51,576 nucleotides of DNA from Vasconcelosia minhoensis LEGE 07310 (GTDB taxonomy: Bacteria; Cyanobacteriota; Cyanobacteriia; Phormidesmidales; Phormidesmidaceae), in the NCBI RefSeq assembly GCF_015207255.1, contig NZ_JADEXG010000037.1, positions 1 through 51,576 on the forward strand. Direction: 5' to 3'. Under the pieces are notes generated by a model. That model had not been told where the DNA came from. It ran no database searches and worked only from the letters and a program-made list of their open reading frames with translations. Shown here one piece after another: positions 41,847-49,826 of the stretch. Made by a program: the position numbers and the translations under genes. The number at the start of each line of letters is the position of its first letter. Positions within the stretch are counted from its first letter, which is position 1.

Positions 41847-42713
41847 TTAGCTGGACTTTGAACTCGGCCCCCACACCCGGGGTGGGCAGGCCGCCGACTG
41901 CCCTAGCTGAGGCCGCAGCGCCTGCCAGACCTGGGTAAACCACTGCCGCGCCTGCTGGCTGGAAGTCCCCCGATAGCGACAAAGTAAGCCTTTCATCAGG
42001 CTGGTCACGCCGATATCAGCGCCGCCCGCCAAGGCTCTCAGGGAATCGAGCTGGGCCGGATCAAAGTCATGCCCCAGAATTGCGATAGCGCCCACGACCG
42101 GATACCCCGCCAGTCCATGGGCGCTATCGAGCACTGCTGAACCGCCGACCAGCCGCTGCCGGTCAATCCACAGCGGTCGCCCCGCCTGCCATACCTCAGT
42201 AGCACTCTGCCATTCCCCCGCTGTAAACCGCTCCCCCCGAGCGCTGCGGCCAAACCGGGTAATCTCCCAGCCCGTCCACACCGCCGCTGGCCCCAGCTCT
42301 ACCCGTAGGCTTTGGTGAAAGCGCCCGCCGCTGAATAGGATGGTTTCCTGGGGCAGCCACTCGCCGTAGGCGCCGGCCTCCAGCCGCAGATCGATCCGCT
42401 GCTGCGCCACCGCCCCGCTGCTGCGATAGACCTTGTGCGCCGCCGTCGTCGTCACCAGGGCCTGGCTGCGCTCGCCAAATCGGACCTGAATATCTAACCC
42501 ATCACCCCCGACCATGCCCCCCGCCGTATGCACGATCGCGCTCTGACAGCTGCCCGAATCGTCTGGGTAAAAAGGCCGCTGGAGCCGCAGGGGAGCGCTA
42601 GTATAGCTGCGCAGCGGCATTGTTTTTCCCTGACGCTGCTCAAAGCTGAGTTTGAGGCTGCCCTGCCAGCCCGAAGTTGAAATAGGTGATAAATCGAAGG
42701 CAGTTTGAGGCAA
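41847..42713 (-). CDS. ureD: Urease accessory protein UreD
   Basis: A 288-residue UreD/UreH. Conserved segments are RPFYPDDSGSCQSAIVHTAGGMVGGD and the TTTAAHKVYRSSG stretch, then the EWLPQETILFSGGR and TGWEITRFGR motifs. It helps UreF and UreG deliver nickel to apo-urease. These partners and UreE are not in the window. It heads the minus-strand urease operon. Confidence 0.93.
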   Translation of the reverse strand: MPQTAFDLSPISTSGWQGSLKLSFEQRQGKTMPLRSYTSAPLRLQRPFYPDDSGSCQSAIVHTAGGMVGGDGLDIQVRFGERSQALVTTTAAHKVYRSSGAVAQQRIDLRLEAGAYGEWLPQETILFSGGRFHQSLRVELGPAAVWTGWEITRFGRSARGERFTAGEWQSATEVWQAGRPLWIDRQRLVGGSAVLDSAHGLAGYPVVGAIAILGHDFDPAQLDSLRALAGGADIGVTSLMKGLLCRYRGTSSQQARQWFTQVWQALRPQLGQSAACPPRVWGPSSKSS

Positions 42714-42759
42714 AAGAATGAGGCTGCGTATAATTTAGTAAAGATAGCAGGAACTGAGA

Positions 42760-43389
42760 ATGGCTCAAACCGTTTCAGTCGATCAGGTCACACTCTATGA
42801 CTTAGAGCAGCGGTTTGGGCTGCGACAGGTCGAGTCTGGAGGATTCTTTCCGGAATGGCAAGCTGAGCTCCCTAAGCTAACCGATGCCGAGCAGCAGCGA
42901 CTCGCTAGGGTTGAGGCTGCTGTCGCCAATTTAGAACATCGTTCCGTGCTCGAAAACACGGTCAAGCTTGCCGTTATCGCCCCGCTGCTTGATTTAGCGG
43001 GATTGTTTTTACCGCCGTTTTATGTCACGACAGAAAAAACGGTTGACATTGAAGCGGCTGATAATAGTCTGACAGTCAGGGGACGACTCGATATTTTAGT
43101 CCTGCAAGATCGGCTTTGGGTAATGGTGATCGAGTCTAAGCGGGCTGAGTTTTCGCTTAAAGTTGGCATTCCCCAAGTACTGTCCTATATGCTTGCAGCA
43201 CCTGAACGAAGGCAGCCTTTGTACGGCTTGGTGACCCATGGAACCGATTTTATATTTCTAAAGTTAGACCACGCCGGACCGAACTATGCGCGATCGCACC
43301 AGTTCGTCTTAGGTCAAAACGCCGGACTGGCGCGAGTACTGCAAATTATGAAGCATCTAGCCGCAGCGATTAGTCCAATCGAAGGCTGA
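42760..43389 (+). CDS. PD-(D/E)XK nuclease-like protein (restriction endonuclease subunit R-type)
   Basis: A 209-residue protein of the small cyanobacterial group annotated as restriction endonuclease subunit R. The nuclease core RGRLDILVLQDRLWVMVIESKRAEFSLK carries the Asp and Glu-x-Lys of the PD-(D/E)XK fold. No methylase or specificity subunit is adjacent, so it is not part of a recognisable restriction system. It is divergent from ureD, 46 bases apart. Confidence 0.78.
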   Translation: MAQTVSVDQVTLYDLEQRFGLRQVESGGFFPEWQAELPKLTDAEQQRLARVEAAVANLEHRSVLENTVKLAVIAPLLDLAGLFLPPFYVTTEKTVDIEAADNSLTVRGRLDILVLQDRLWVMVIESKRAEFSLKVGIPQVLSYMLAAPERRQPLYGLVTHGTDFIFLKLDHAGPNYARSHQFVLGQNAGLARVLQIMKHLAAAISPIEG

Positions 43390-43488
43390 ACTTTCCACCC
43401 AGAGACAGAAAGTTGGCCCAGACAGATTCGGATTTTCTCATGAAGCCTTAACCTAACCTTGTTAGGCTTTCGGCGTTTGAATTCTTCT

Positions 43489-43536
43489 GGAGTTCTTTAT
43501 GGAGTACTTTTCGGGGTTCTTTCTAGGACCCTTTAT
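43489..43536 (+). repeat. 12-bp imperfect tandem repeat leader of egtB
   Basis: Four head-to-tail 12-base units occupy the 48 bases that end 3 bases before the egtB ATG: GGAGTTCTTTAT, GGAGTACTTTTC, GGGGTTCTTTCT and AGGACCCTTTAT. Each contains an SD-like G-rich core. The frame through them is open and in phase with egtB (G-V-L repeats). It could affect translation of the operon or be a slippage product. Confidence 0.65.
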
Positions 43537-43539
43537 AAT

Positions 43540-44796
43540 ATGCAGCTTTCTCAAGTGACGGCGCCCGAACGCGCTCCGCTGTCTGAGCGCTATCAGCAGG
43601 TGCGTCAGCTCAGTGCCGCCATCTGCCAGCCGCTGACGGCTGAAGACTCGGTGATTCAGTCCATGCCCGACGTGAGCCCGCCGAAGTGGCATCTGGCCCA
43701 TACCACCTGGTTTTTTGAAACGTTCTTGCTCAAGCCTTACCTAAAGGGTTACGAGGTCTTCCATCCCAAATTCAACTATCTGTTTAATTCTTACTACGAG
43801 AGCGTCGGCGACCGCCAGCCGAGACCCCAGCGGGGATTGCTGTCCCGACCGACGCTGGAGGAAGTCTATGCCTATCGCGCCTATGTCGATCAGGCCATGC
43901 AGCGGCTGATGTCGGAGTCTGCCGAAGTAGACGAATCGCTGCTTCAGCTCGGGCTGCACCACGAACAGCAGCATCAGGAGCTGTTGCTCACCGACATCAA
44001 ACATATTCTGGCAACGAATCCGCTGCGGCCCGCCTATCGCACAGACCTGCCGCAGCCGCCGAATGAAGCGGCTCAATCCCGCGAGCAGTGGCTAGACTAT
44101 CCCGGTGGCCTTTACACCCTAGGGCATACGGCATCGGAATTTGCCTTTGATAACGAGGGACCGTCGCATCCGGTCTATCTCCAGGACTATTGGCTGGCCG
44201 CTCGTCTGGTCACCAACGGTGAGTATTTAGAATTTATTGAAGCAGGCGGCTACCAGACGCCCGACTACTGGCTGGCAGAGGGCTGGGCGACTGTTCAAGC
44301 GGAGGGCTGGCAGGCCCCGCTGTACTGGGAGAAAGCAGACGGCTGGGCGGTGATGACGCTGGGCGGACTGCGATCGCTCCCCCTGCATGAACCGGTCTGC
44401 CACGTCAGCTTTTTTGAAGCCGACGCCTTTGCCCGGTGGGCCGATAAGCGGCTGCCCACCGAAGCCGAATGGGAAGTCGCTGCCGCTTCAGTCCCCCGCC
44501 AGGGCAACCTGCTGGAGCAGGGCTACCTCCAGCCCATTGCAGCCCGCGGCATGACCCGCCCCGACCAGCTCTACGGCGATGTCTGGGAATGGACCCAGAG
44601 CGCCTATCTGCCCTACCCCGGCTTCAAGCCCGTCCACGGCGCGATTGGCGAATACAACGGCAAATTTATGAACGGCCAGCGCGTCCTTAAAGGAGGCTCC
44701 TGCGCTACGCCGCCGGGCCATATACGACCCACCTATCGCAACTTTTTTCCACCCCAGGCCCGCTGGCAGTTCAGCGGCATTCGCCTAGCCCGCTAA
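43540..44796 (+). CDS. egtB: Ergothioneine biosynthesis protein EgtB
   Basis: A 418-residue non-haem iron sulfoxide synthase. The DinB-like N-terminal half contains the iron-binding HHEQQHQE (H-x3-H-x-E) motif at about residue 140, plus PPKWHLAHTTWFFETFLL. The C-terminal FGE-sulfatase domain includes RLPTEAEWEVAA, GDVWEWTQSAY and RVLKGGSC. EgtB joins gamma-glutamyl-cysteine or cysteine to trimethylhistidine. The start at 43540 fits the family; the frame runs upstream through the tandem repeat. It is 46 bases ahead of egtD. Confidence 0.9.
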   Translation: MQLSQVTAPERAPLSERYQQVRQLSAAICQPLTAEDSVIQSMPDVSPPKWHLAHTTWFFETFLLKPYLKGYEVFHPKFNYLFNSYYESVGDRQPRPQRGLLSRPTLEEVYAYRAYVDQAMQRLMSESAEVDESLLQLGLHHEQQHQELLLTDIKHILATNPLRPAYRTDLPQPPNEAAQSREQWLDYPGGLYTLGHTASEFAFDNEGPSHPVYLQDYWLAARLVTNGEYLEFIEAGGYQTPDYWLAEGWATVQAEGWQAPLYWEKADGWAVMTLGGLRSLPLHEPVCHVSFFEADAFARWADKRLPTEAEWEVAAASVPRQGNLLEQGYLQPIAARGMTRPDQLYGDVWEWTQSAYLPYPGFKPVHGAIGEYNGKFMNGQRVLKGGSCATPPGHIRPTYRNFFPPQARWQFSGIRLAR

Positions 44797-44842
44797 GGCT
44801 GTCACCGCACCATAAACGTCGATTAAATCTTAAACAATAACA

Positions 44843-45802
44843 ATGTCTATTTCTTCATCTCAGACCTTTGCTGACGCTCAGGGAGAGGCGCTGATGGCTA
44901 CCGCGATCGCGGGTCTCTCCCAGTCGCCCAAGGTGCTACCGGCCAAGCTGCTCTATGACGAACGCGGCTCCCAGCTGTTTGAAGCGATCTGCGACCTGCC
45001 GGAATACTATCCCACCCGGACTGAAATTGGGATTTTGCAGCGTCATGCCGAACAGATAGCGACGCTAATCGGCTCCAACGCCCAGCTGATCGAATTCGGC
45101 AGCGGCTGGAGCATTAAAACTCGGATTTTGCTGGAGGCGATTGACCAGCTGGCTAGCTATGTGCCCATTGATATCTCCTGTGAACCGCTGCTGGAGTCGG
45201 CTCGCAAGCTCCGGGCCGCCTATCCCCATCTCCAGGTACATCCGCTCTGCGTCGATTACGAACAGGATTTCTCCCTGCCCGATAATGAACAGTCCCGGCT
45301 GCGGCGGGTCGCCTTCTTTCCCGGCTCCACTATTGGCAATTTTCCTCAGCCCGAGGCCCGCGCTTTCCTCAACCGCATTGCCGACCTGGTCGGACCCGAC
45401 GGTGCCCTGCTGATTGGTGTCGATTTGCAAAAAGATCTCGACATTTTACTGCCCGCCTACAACGATGCCCAGGGCATCACGGCTGAGTTCAACCTCAATC
45501 TGTTGCATCGGCTCAACCGCGAGGCCGGCGCCAATTTTGAAGTTGAACAGTTTGAGCATTGGGCCATCTGGAATGAGGCTTTTGGTCGCATAGAGATGCG
45601 CCTGATCTCGCAGAAAGAACAGAACGTTCAGATTGGCAATGCGACATTTAACTTTCAACCCGGCGAGTCGATCTGTACGGAATATTCCTATAAGTACACC
45701 CTAGAAGGCTTTGCCCAGCTGGCCGAGCGATTCAGGGTAGAGGAGGTTTGGACGGATGCGCGATCGCTGTTCAGCGTTCAATACTTAACCCAAATCGATT
45801 AG
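44843..45802 (+). CDS. egtD: L-histidine N-alpha-methyltransferase EgtD
   Basis: A 319-residue SAM-dependent methyltransferase that trimethylates histidine in ergothioneine synthesis. Diagnostic segments are LLYDERGSQLFEAICDLPEYYPTRTE, the SAM-loop LIEFGSGWSIKTR, FFPGSTIGNF and the C-terminal ICTEYSYKY. It follows egtB and so forms an egtB-egtD unit. EgtA, EgtC and EgtE are not here; cyanobacteria can lack them or encode them elsewhere. Confidence 0.93.
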   Translation: MSISSSQTFADAQGEALMATAIAGLSQSPKVLPAKLLYDERGSQLFEAICDLPEYYPTRTEIGILQRHAEQIATLIGSNAQLIEFGSGWSIKTRILLEAIDQLASYVPIDISCEPLLESARKLRAAYPHLQVHPLCVDYEQDFSLPDNEQSRLRRVAFFPGSTIGNFPQPEARAFLNRIADLVGPDGALLIGVDLQKDLDILLPAYNDAQGITAEFNLNLLHRLNREAGANFEVEQFEHWAIWNEAFGRIEMRLISQKEQNVQIGNATFNFQPGESICTEYSYKYTLEGFAQLAERFRVEEVWTDARSLFSVQYLTQID

Positions 45803-45869
45803 CGGCTTCAGCAGGCGCTGTCTTTTCTAATTGTCTCGTCCTAAGGGAGCTGCGCGTAAATAACATCTC

Positions 45870-45972
45870 AGAGGCCCTCATCCCCTAGCTCCTTCTCCCA
45901 AATCTGGGAGAAGGGGAACTAGATTTCGGAGCCCCTCTCCCAAGCTTGGGAGAGGGGTTGGGGAGAGGGCCA
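45870..45972. repeat. Intergenic palindromic repeat element
   Basis: Between egtD and the GNAT gene two palindromes occur: CCTTCTCCCA-AATC-TGGGAGAAGG at 45891-45914 and a perfect 26-base CCCCTCTCCCAAG/CTTGGGAGAGGGG at 45932-45957. The flanks (CCCTCATCCCCTAG and GTTGGGGAGAGGGC) are a pattern widely dispersed in cyanobacterial genomes. It may also end both converging transcripts. Confidence 0.7.
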
Positions 45973-46010
45973 TTGGTACTTTATTTGTTTGCCAATCCCT
46001 AATCTGATTC

Positions 46011-46430
46011 TCAGTTATCTGAGATCAGACGCTTACCCAAGCTGACCACTGCATCCTGGCTGAAGCCAAGCCGTTCGTAAAACTGAATGGCGTCCAGATT
46101 ATCATGACGAATCTGCAAGTTGATTTTAGGGCAGCCCAGGGCAAGCAGGCGCTCTTCTGTGGCTGCCATCAGCAGACGACCATAGCCCTGCCGACGGCGG
46201 CTTGGCTCCACCGCGAGATAGTTAATCCAGCCGCGATGGCCGTCAAACCCAGCCATCACCGTTGCCACAATTCGGTTTTCAATCAGCCCCACCAGAAATA
46301 GCTCGGGCTGAACCCGCTGCTTGCGGGCGATATCTTTGTGGGGATCGTTCCAGGGCCGCAGCAGGCCGCAGCGCTTCCATAGAACGACGATAGCAGCTTC
46401 GTCAGCCGGTTCGAAAGGGCGAATATACAT
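46011..46430 (-). CDS. GNAT acetyltransferase (YpeA-like)
   Basis: A 139-residue GNAT-fold protein with the acetyl-CoA motif RRRQGYGRLLM, strand INYLAVEP and the C-terminal YERLGFSQDAVVSLGKRL. The N-terminus MYIRPFEPADEAAIVVLWKRCGLLRPWNDP matches the YpeA group of uncharacterised acetyltransferases. The substrate is unknown. Downstream of the palindromic repeat and 9 bases from the arylamine N-acetyltransferase relic. Confidence 0.85.
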   Translation of the reverse strand: MYIRPFEPADEAAIVVLWKRCGLLRPWNDPHKDIARKQRVQPELFLVGLIENRIVATVMAGFDGHRGWINYLAVEPSRRRQGYGRLLMAATEERLLALGCPKINLQIRHDNLDAIQFYERLGFSQDAVVSLGKRLISDN

Positions 46431-46438
46431 GGCTAACT

Positions 46439-46674
46439 TCAGCCCGAGTCAGCGGACAGCGGAACCATCAGTGTATCAATCTTTGTCTCTGACTCCAGCT
46501 CAATCCCAAAGACGGACTTTAGCACGGCGCGGTAGGCAGCCTCACTGTCTATCTCTCGTTGGGAACCGTCAGCATATGCGCCCGGTGCAGCTACCTGAGC
46601 GTCTCAGCGGTGGGGGCAAGCGACCCTCGATAGCCGATGCGGTTGAGATAGGCGTCTCTTTTTATTGTCTTCAT
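46439..46674 (-). pseudogene. Arylamine N-acetyltransferase (nat) pseudogene
   Basis: The frame from the ATG at 46672-46674 gives MKTIKRDAYLNRIGYRGSLA and PTAETLR, then an in-frame TAG (46591-46593), LHRAHMLTVPNER and another TAG (46549-46551). This matches the N-terminus of arylamine N-acetyltransferases (AYLxRIGYxGPLAPTxETLRxLHxAHLxxVPFEN). A different frame (46549 down to 46439) then gives DSEAAYRAVLKSVFGIELES and ETKIDTLMVPLSADSG, matching the C-terminal region. About 190 residues between them, including the catalytic Cys, are missing. It is therefore a decayed gene with a premature stop and a deletion. Confidence 0.65.
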
Positions 46675-46739
46675 GGTTTACCATACGTGCCATAGTCGCA
46701 TTCTATAAATCTGGCCATAGCCAATTAGGACTCAGGATC

Positions 46740-48740
46740 ATGACTCTTTCGTTTGGGCGCGAGATCTGCGGCCATTTGTCTAGCGCTGAACAGCGAGAGT
46801 GGCTGGTGACCAACGACCTTGGCGGCTACGCCTGTGGCACCGTCGCGGGGATGCTGACCCGCCACTATCACGGGCTGCTGGTCGCAGCGCTACAGCCGCC
46901 GGTGGAGCGGGTTTTTCTGCTGGCCAAGCTCGATGAGCAGGTGGAGTATGGGAGGCAGCGCTATGACCTGAGCTGCGATCGCAAATCTGACGGCAGCGTC
47001 ACCTCAGGCTTTCGCCTAATTGAGCATTTCACCCTAAAGGGGACTACCCCCGCATGGACCTTCGCCTGCGCCGATGCCCAGCTCGAAAAGCAAATCTGGA
47101 TGCAGCCCGGGGCTAATACGACCTACGTTCGCTATACCCTTAAGCGCGCCCAGGCTCCGCTGACCCTAAGGCTGACGGCGCTGGTCAACTACCGCGACCA
47201 TGGGGCCGAGACGACTGCGGGCGACTGGCCCGGCCAGACCGAAACGATGACGAACGGTCTAAAGTTCACAGCCCATCAGCAGGCGACACCGCTCTACCTG
47301 CTATCTACCGAAGCCAAAGCCATCCCGACAGGAGACTGGCGGCGGGGCTATCGGCTGGCGATCGCGCGCGATCGCGGCCTTCCCCCCAGCGACGATCACT
47401 ATGCGGCAGGAGACTTTGAAGCGCGGCTAGAGCCGGGTAGCTCGGTTACCCTGGTCGCGAGTACGGAACCTCAGCCTGAGCTGTCGGGAGATTGGGCTAG
47501 ACGCGATCGCGATCTCCATGAGCGGCAGCTGCTCGAACGCTGGCAAAAGTTTTCGCCTCAGCCTGAGCCGCCCAACTGGATTGCCCAGCTCGTCCTAGCC
47601 GCCGACCAGTTTATTGTCTATCGCCCCTTGGCCGGGGGTGAGTCGGGCCAAACCGTAATTGCGGGCTATCCCTGGTTTACGGACTGGGGCAGAGATACGA
47701 TGATTGCCCTGCCAGGCCTAACCCTTGCTACCGGCCGTCCCGATATTGCCCATACGCTGCTGAAAACATTTGCCCAATATCTCGACCGGGGGATGCTGCC
47801 CAACGTCTTTCCCGACGTCGGAGAGACGCCCATTTACAATACGGTAGACGCCATCCTCTGGTATTTTGAGGCCGTCCGAACCTACTACAGTGCGACTCAG
47901 GATAAAGCTCTGCTCGAAACGCTGTTCCCCGCTCTGGACGAAGTCATCGACTGGCATCGGCGCGGCACCCGCTACAACATTCACCTCGACCCCAAAGATC
48001 ATCTGATCTACGCCGGAGAGGCCGGGGTGCAGCTGACCTGGATGGATGCCAAAGTCGATGACTGGGTGGTGACGCCCCGCATCGGCAAGCCGGTTGAGAT
48101 TAGCGCGCTGTGGCACAATGCGCTACTTTGCATGGTGCAGTTTTCCGAGATTTTAGGCAAGTCGCCCGAGCCCTATCAGCAGATGGCTGAGCAAACTCAA
48201 AAGGGATTCCAGCGTTTTTGGAACCCAGCCAAGGGCTACTGCTATGACCTGCTGGATACGCCAGACGGAAACGACGACAGCCTCCGGCCTAACCAGATTT
48301 TTGCCCTGTCACTGACGCTGAATGCTCAGTCCTCGCTACTAACGCCTGAGCAAAAGCGCGCCATTGTCGATGTTTGCGCCCAGCAGCTGCTCACCTCCTA
48401 CGGATTGAGGTCCCTGGCCCCTAACCATCGGGACTATCACAGCCACTATATTGGCGATCGCTACCAGCGCGACGGCGCTTATCATCAGGGCACCGTCTGG
48501 GGCTGGCTGATCGGCCCCTTCATCGACGCCCACTACCAGGTCTATCAGGATCGGCGCTTGGCACTAAGCTTCCTCCAGCCCATGGCCGACCACCTGAGCG
48601 GAGGCTGTATCGGCAACCTCAGCGAAATCTTTGACGGCGAAGCACCCCATCAGCCCCGAGGCACCTATGCTCAAGCCTGGACCGTAGCAGAAGTCCTCCG
48701 CACCTGGACACAGCTTCAGCAGCGATCGCGCCCCCAGTAG
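46740..48740 (+). CDS. Glycogen debranching enzyme (GH133-like, amylo-alpha-1,6-glucosidase family)
   Basis: A 666-residue enzyme with an N-terminal GDE_N domain (VTNDLGGYACGTVAGMLTRHYHGLLVAA) and a C-terminal (alpha/alpha)6 barrel. The conserved GYPWFTDWGRDTMIALPGL, GMLPNVFPDVGETPIYNTVDAILW and AYHQGTVWGWLIGPF segments mark the catalytic groove. It hydrolyses branch points during glycogen breakdown. The start at 46740 follows AGGATC; the frame extends 25 codons further into the nat relic. Complements the GH57 branching enzyme upstream. Confidence 0.87.
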   Translation: MTLSFGREICGHLSSAEQREWLVTNDLGGYACGTVAGMLTRHYHGLLVAALQPPVERVFLLAKLDEQVEYGRQRYDLSCDRKSDGSVTSGFRLIEHFTLKGTTPAWTFACADAQLEKQIWMQPGANTTYVRYTLKRAQAPLTLRLTALVNYRDHGAETTAGDWPGQTETMTNGLKFTAHQQATPLYLLSTEAKAIPTGDWRRGYRLAIARDRGLPPSDDHYAAGDFEARLEPGSSVTLVASTEPQPELSGDWARRDRDLHERQLLERWQKFSPQPEPPNWIAQLVLAADQFIVYRPLAGGESGQTVIAGYPWFTDWGRDTMIALPGLTLATGRPDIAHTLLKTFAQYLDRGMLPNVFPDVGETPIYNTVDAILWYFEAVRTYYSATQDKALLETLFPALDEVIDWHRRGTRYNIHLDPKDHLIYAGEAGVQLTWMDAKVDDWVVTPRIGKPVEISALWHNALLCMVQFSEILGKSPEPYQQMAEQTQKGFQRFWNPAKGYCYDLLDTPDGNDDSLRPNQIFALSLTLNAQSSLLTPEQKRAIVDVCAQQLLTSYGLRSLAPNHRDYHSHYIGDRYQRDGAYHQGTVWGWLIGPFIDAHYQVYQDRRLALSFLQPMADHLSGGCIGNLSEIFDGEAPHQPRGTYAQAWTVAEVLRTWTQLQQRSRPQ

Positions 48741-48947
48741 ATTGGCCTCGTTCATCCAGCAGATACCCCAAGAGTCTGTGGCGCTCCAGATAGGTCAGCG
48801 CCCTAAGAATGCAGGTAAGCTGATTGTGATGACTTAGCCGAGCTTTGGCGGGCGGTATCTCAGAACCGTGTTGTTTAAAGACTTGAGTCTGCTTACTCGC
48901 TTCGGGTACCCGACAGTGTCCCTGCCGAATATCAATTTGTTCAAGAG
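48741..48947. other. Gap with a minus-strand protein-like frame
   Basis: The minus strand is open through this gap and reads, in part, FKQHGSEIPPAKARLSHHNQ and LTCILRALTYLERHRLLGYL. It has the look of a decayed coding fragment (possibly transposase-derived), but no family was recognised and no start or stop fits. Nothing else stands out. Confidence 0.25.
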
Positions 48948-49790
48948 ATGAAACGTCGTCGATGGCTGAGCTGGCTGATGGCCGGTTTAATCTCTGGCCT
49001 AATCTCTGGCCTGACAGCTGTCGGCTGTTCAGAACTGCCTGAGGCCGCTTCTGGAGCAGTCTCCACCCAGCCGGTGGCGATCGTGGCGTCGGCTGCGGCT
49101 AGCTTGCAGGAAGTGCTAGAAGCGATCGCGCCTCAGTTTCAAGCGGCCCACTCAGAAATTATCGTAGACTACAACTTTGGTTCCTCCGGTGCTCTTCAGC
49201 AGCAAATCAAGCAGGGGGCACCCGTTGATATATTTTTCTCAGCCGCCACCCAGCAGATGGATGCCTTAGCCGATCGGGGCTTGATTCTGCCTGACTCTCG
49301 CCAAAATGTAGTGTCCAATAGCCTGGTGCTGATCGCGCCTAAAGCCTCAACGCTTAGCCTCACCCGCCTTACTGAGCTGAAAGCAGCCAGTATCACTCAC
49401 TTTGCCGTAGGTGAATTTCGCAGCGTCCCCGCTGGTCAGTATGCCAAACAAGTCCTCACCCACATGAACTTGCTAGAGGCGCTACAACCCAAATTGGTCT
49501 TTGGCAACAGCGTCCGCAGCGTTCTAAGTGCGGTCGAAAGTGGAAATGCCGAGCTCGGCCTGGTCTATGCGACCGATGCGGCGCTCTCAGATCGGGTAAA
49601 AGTGCTGGCGACGGTTCCCCCGGACGCTCACCAGCCGATTGTTTATCCCATTGCGATTGTTCAGAGTAGCCAACATCCAGAGGCGGCCCAGCACTTTATT
49701 AATTTTCTCTCTACCGCAGCAGTCCAGATAAAGTTTGCAGAATTTGGGTTTGGCCCCGCCCATCTGAATAGTCCTGATGTCTCTGCCTGA
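48948..49790 (+). CDS. modA: Molybdate ABC transporter substrate-binding lipoprotein
   Basis: A 280-residue periplasmic binding protein. The signal peptide ends in a lipobox (LTAVGC-SE), so it is a lipoprotein anchored at the plasma membrane. The ModA fold is visible: VAIVASAAASLQEVLEAIAPQF, DYNFGSSGALQQQIKQGAPVDIFFSA, FGNSVRSVLSAVESGNAELGLVYATDA. It presents molybdate (or tungstate) to the ModBC permease/ATPase encoded 36 bases downstream. The signal peptide contains a 12-bp tandem duplication (48988-49011) that duplicates Leu-Ile-Ser-Gly. Confidence 0.92.
   Translation: MKRRRWLSWLMAGLISGLISGLTAVGCSELPEAASGAVSTQPVAIVASAAASLQEVLEAIAPQFQAAHSEIIVDYNFGSSGALQQQIKQGAPVDIFFSAATQQMDALADRGLILPDSRQNVVSNSLVLIAPKASTLSLTRLTELKAASITHFAVGEFRSVPAGQYAKQVLTHMNLLEALQPKLVFGNSVRSVLSAVESGNAELGLVYATDAALSDRVKVLATVPPDAHQPIVYPIAIVQSSQHPEAAQHFINFLSTAAVQIKFAEFGFGPAHLNSPDVSA
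48988..49011 (+). repeat. 12-bp tandem duplication in the modA signal peptide
   Basis: TAATCTCTGGCC occurs twice in a row, lengthening the hydrophobic core of the signal peptide by four residues without breaking the frame. Confidence 0.75.
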
Positions 49791-49826
49791 TGTCTCTGAT
49801 TGACAGCGCCCCCGCTGCCGATTCCT

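Noticed and set aside
43459-43539. Upstream extension of egtB by 27 codons
   Set aside because: The frame is open only because the 12-bp tandem repeat is in phase; family homologues start near the chosen ATG.
45870-45972. Possible CRISPR-like repeats in the egtD/GNAT gap
   Set aside because: The repeats are palindromes of different lengths without regular spacers; they fit a dispersed intergenic repeat.
46665-46739. Upstream extension of the debranching enzyme by 25 codons
   Set aside because: These bases belong to the decayed arylamine N-acetyltransferase gene region, and the family N-terminus begins at the chosen Met.
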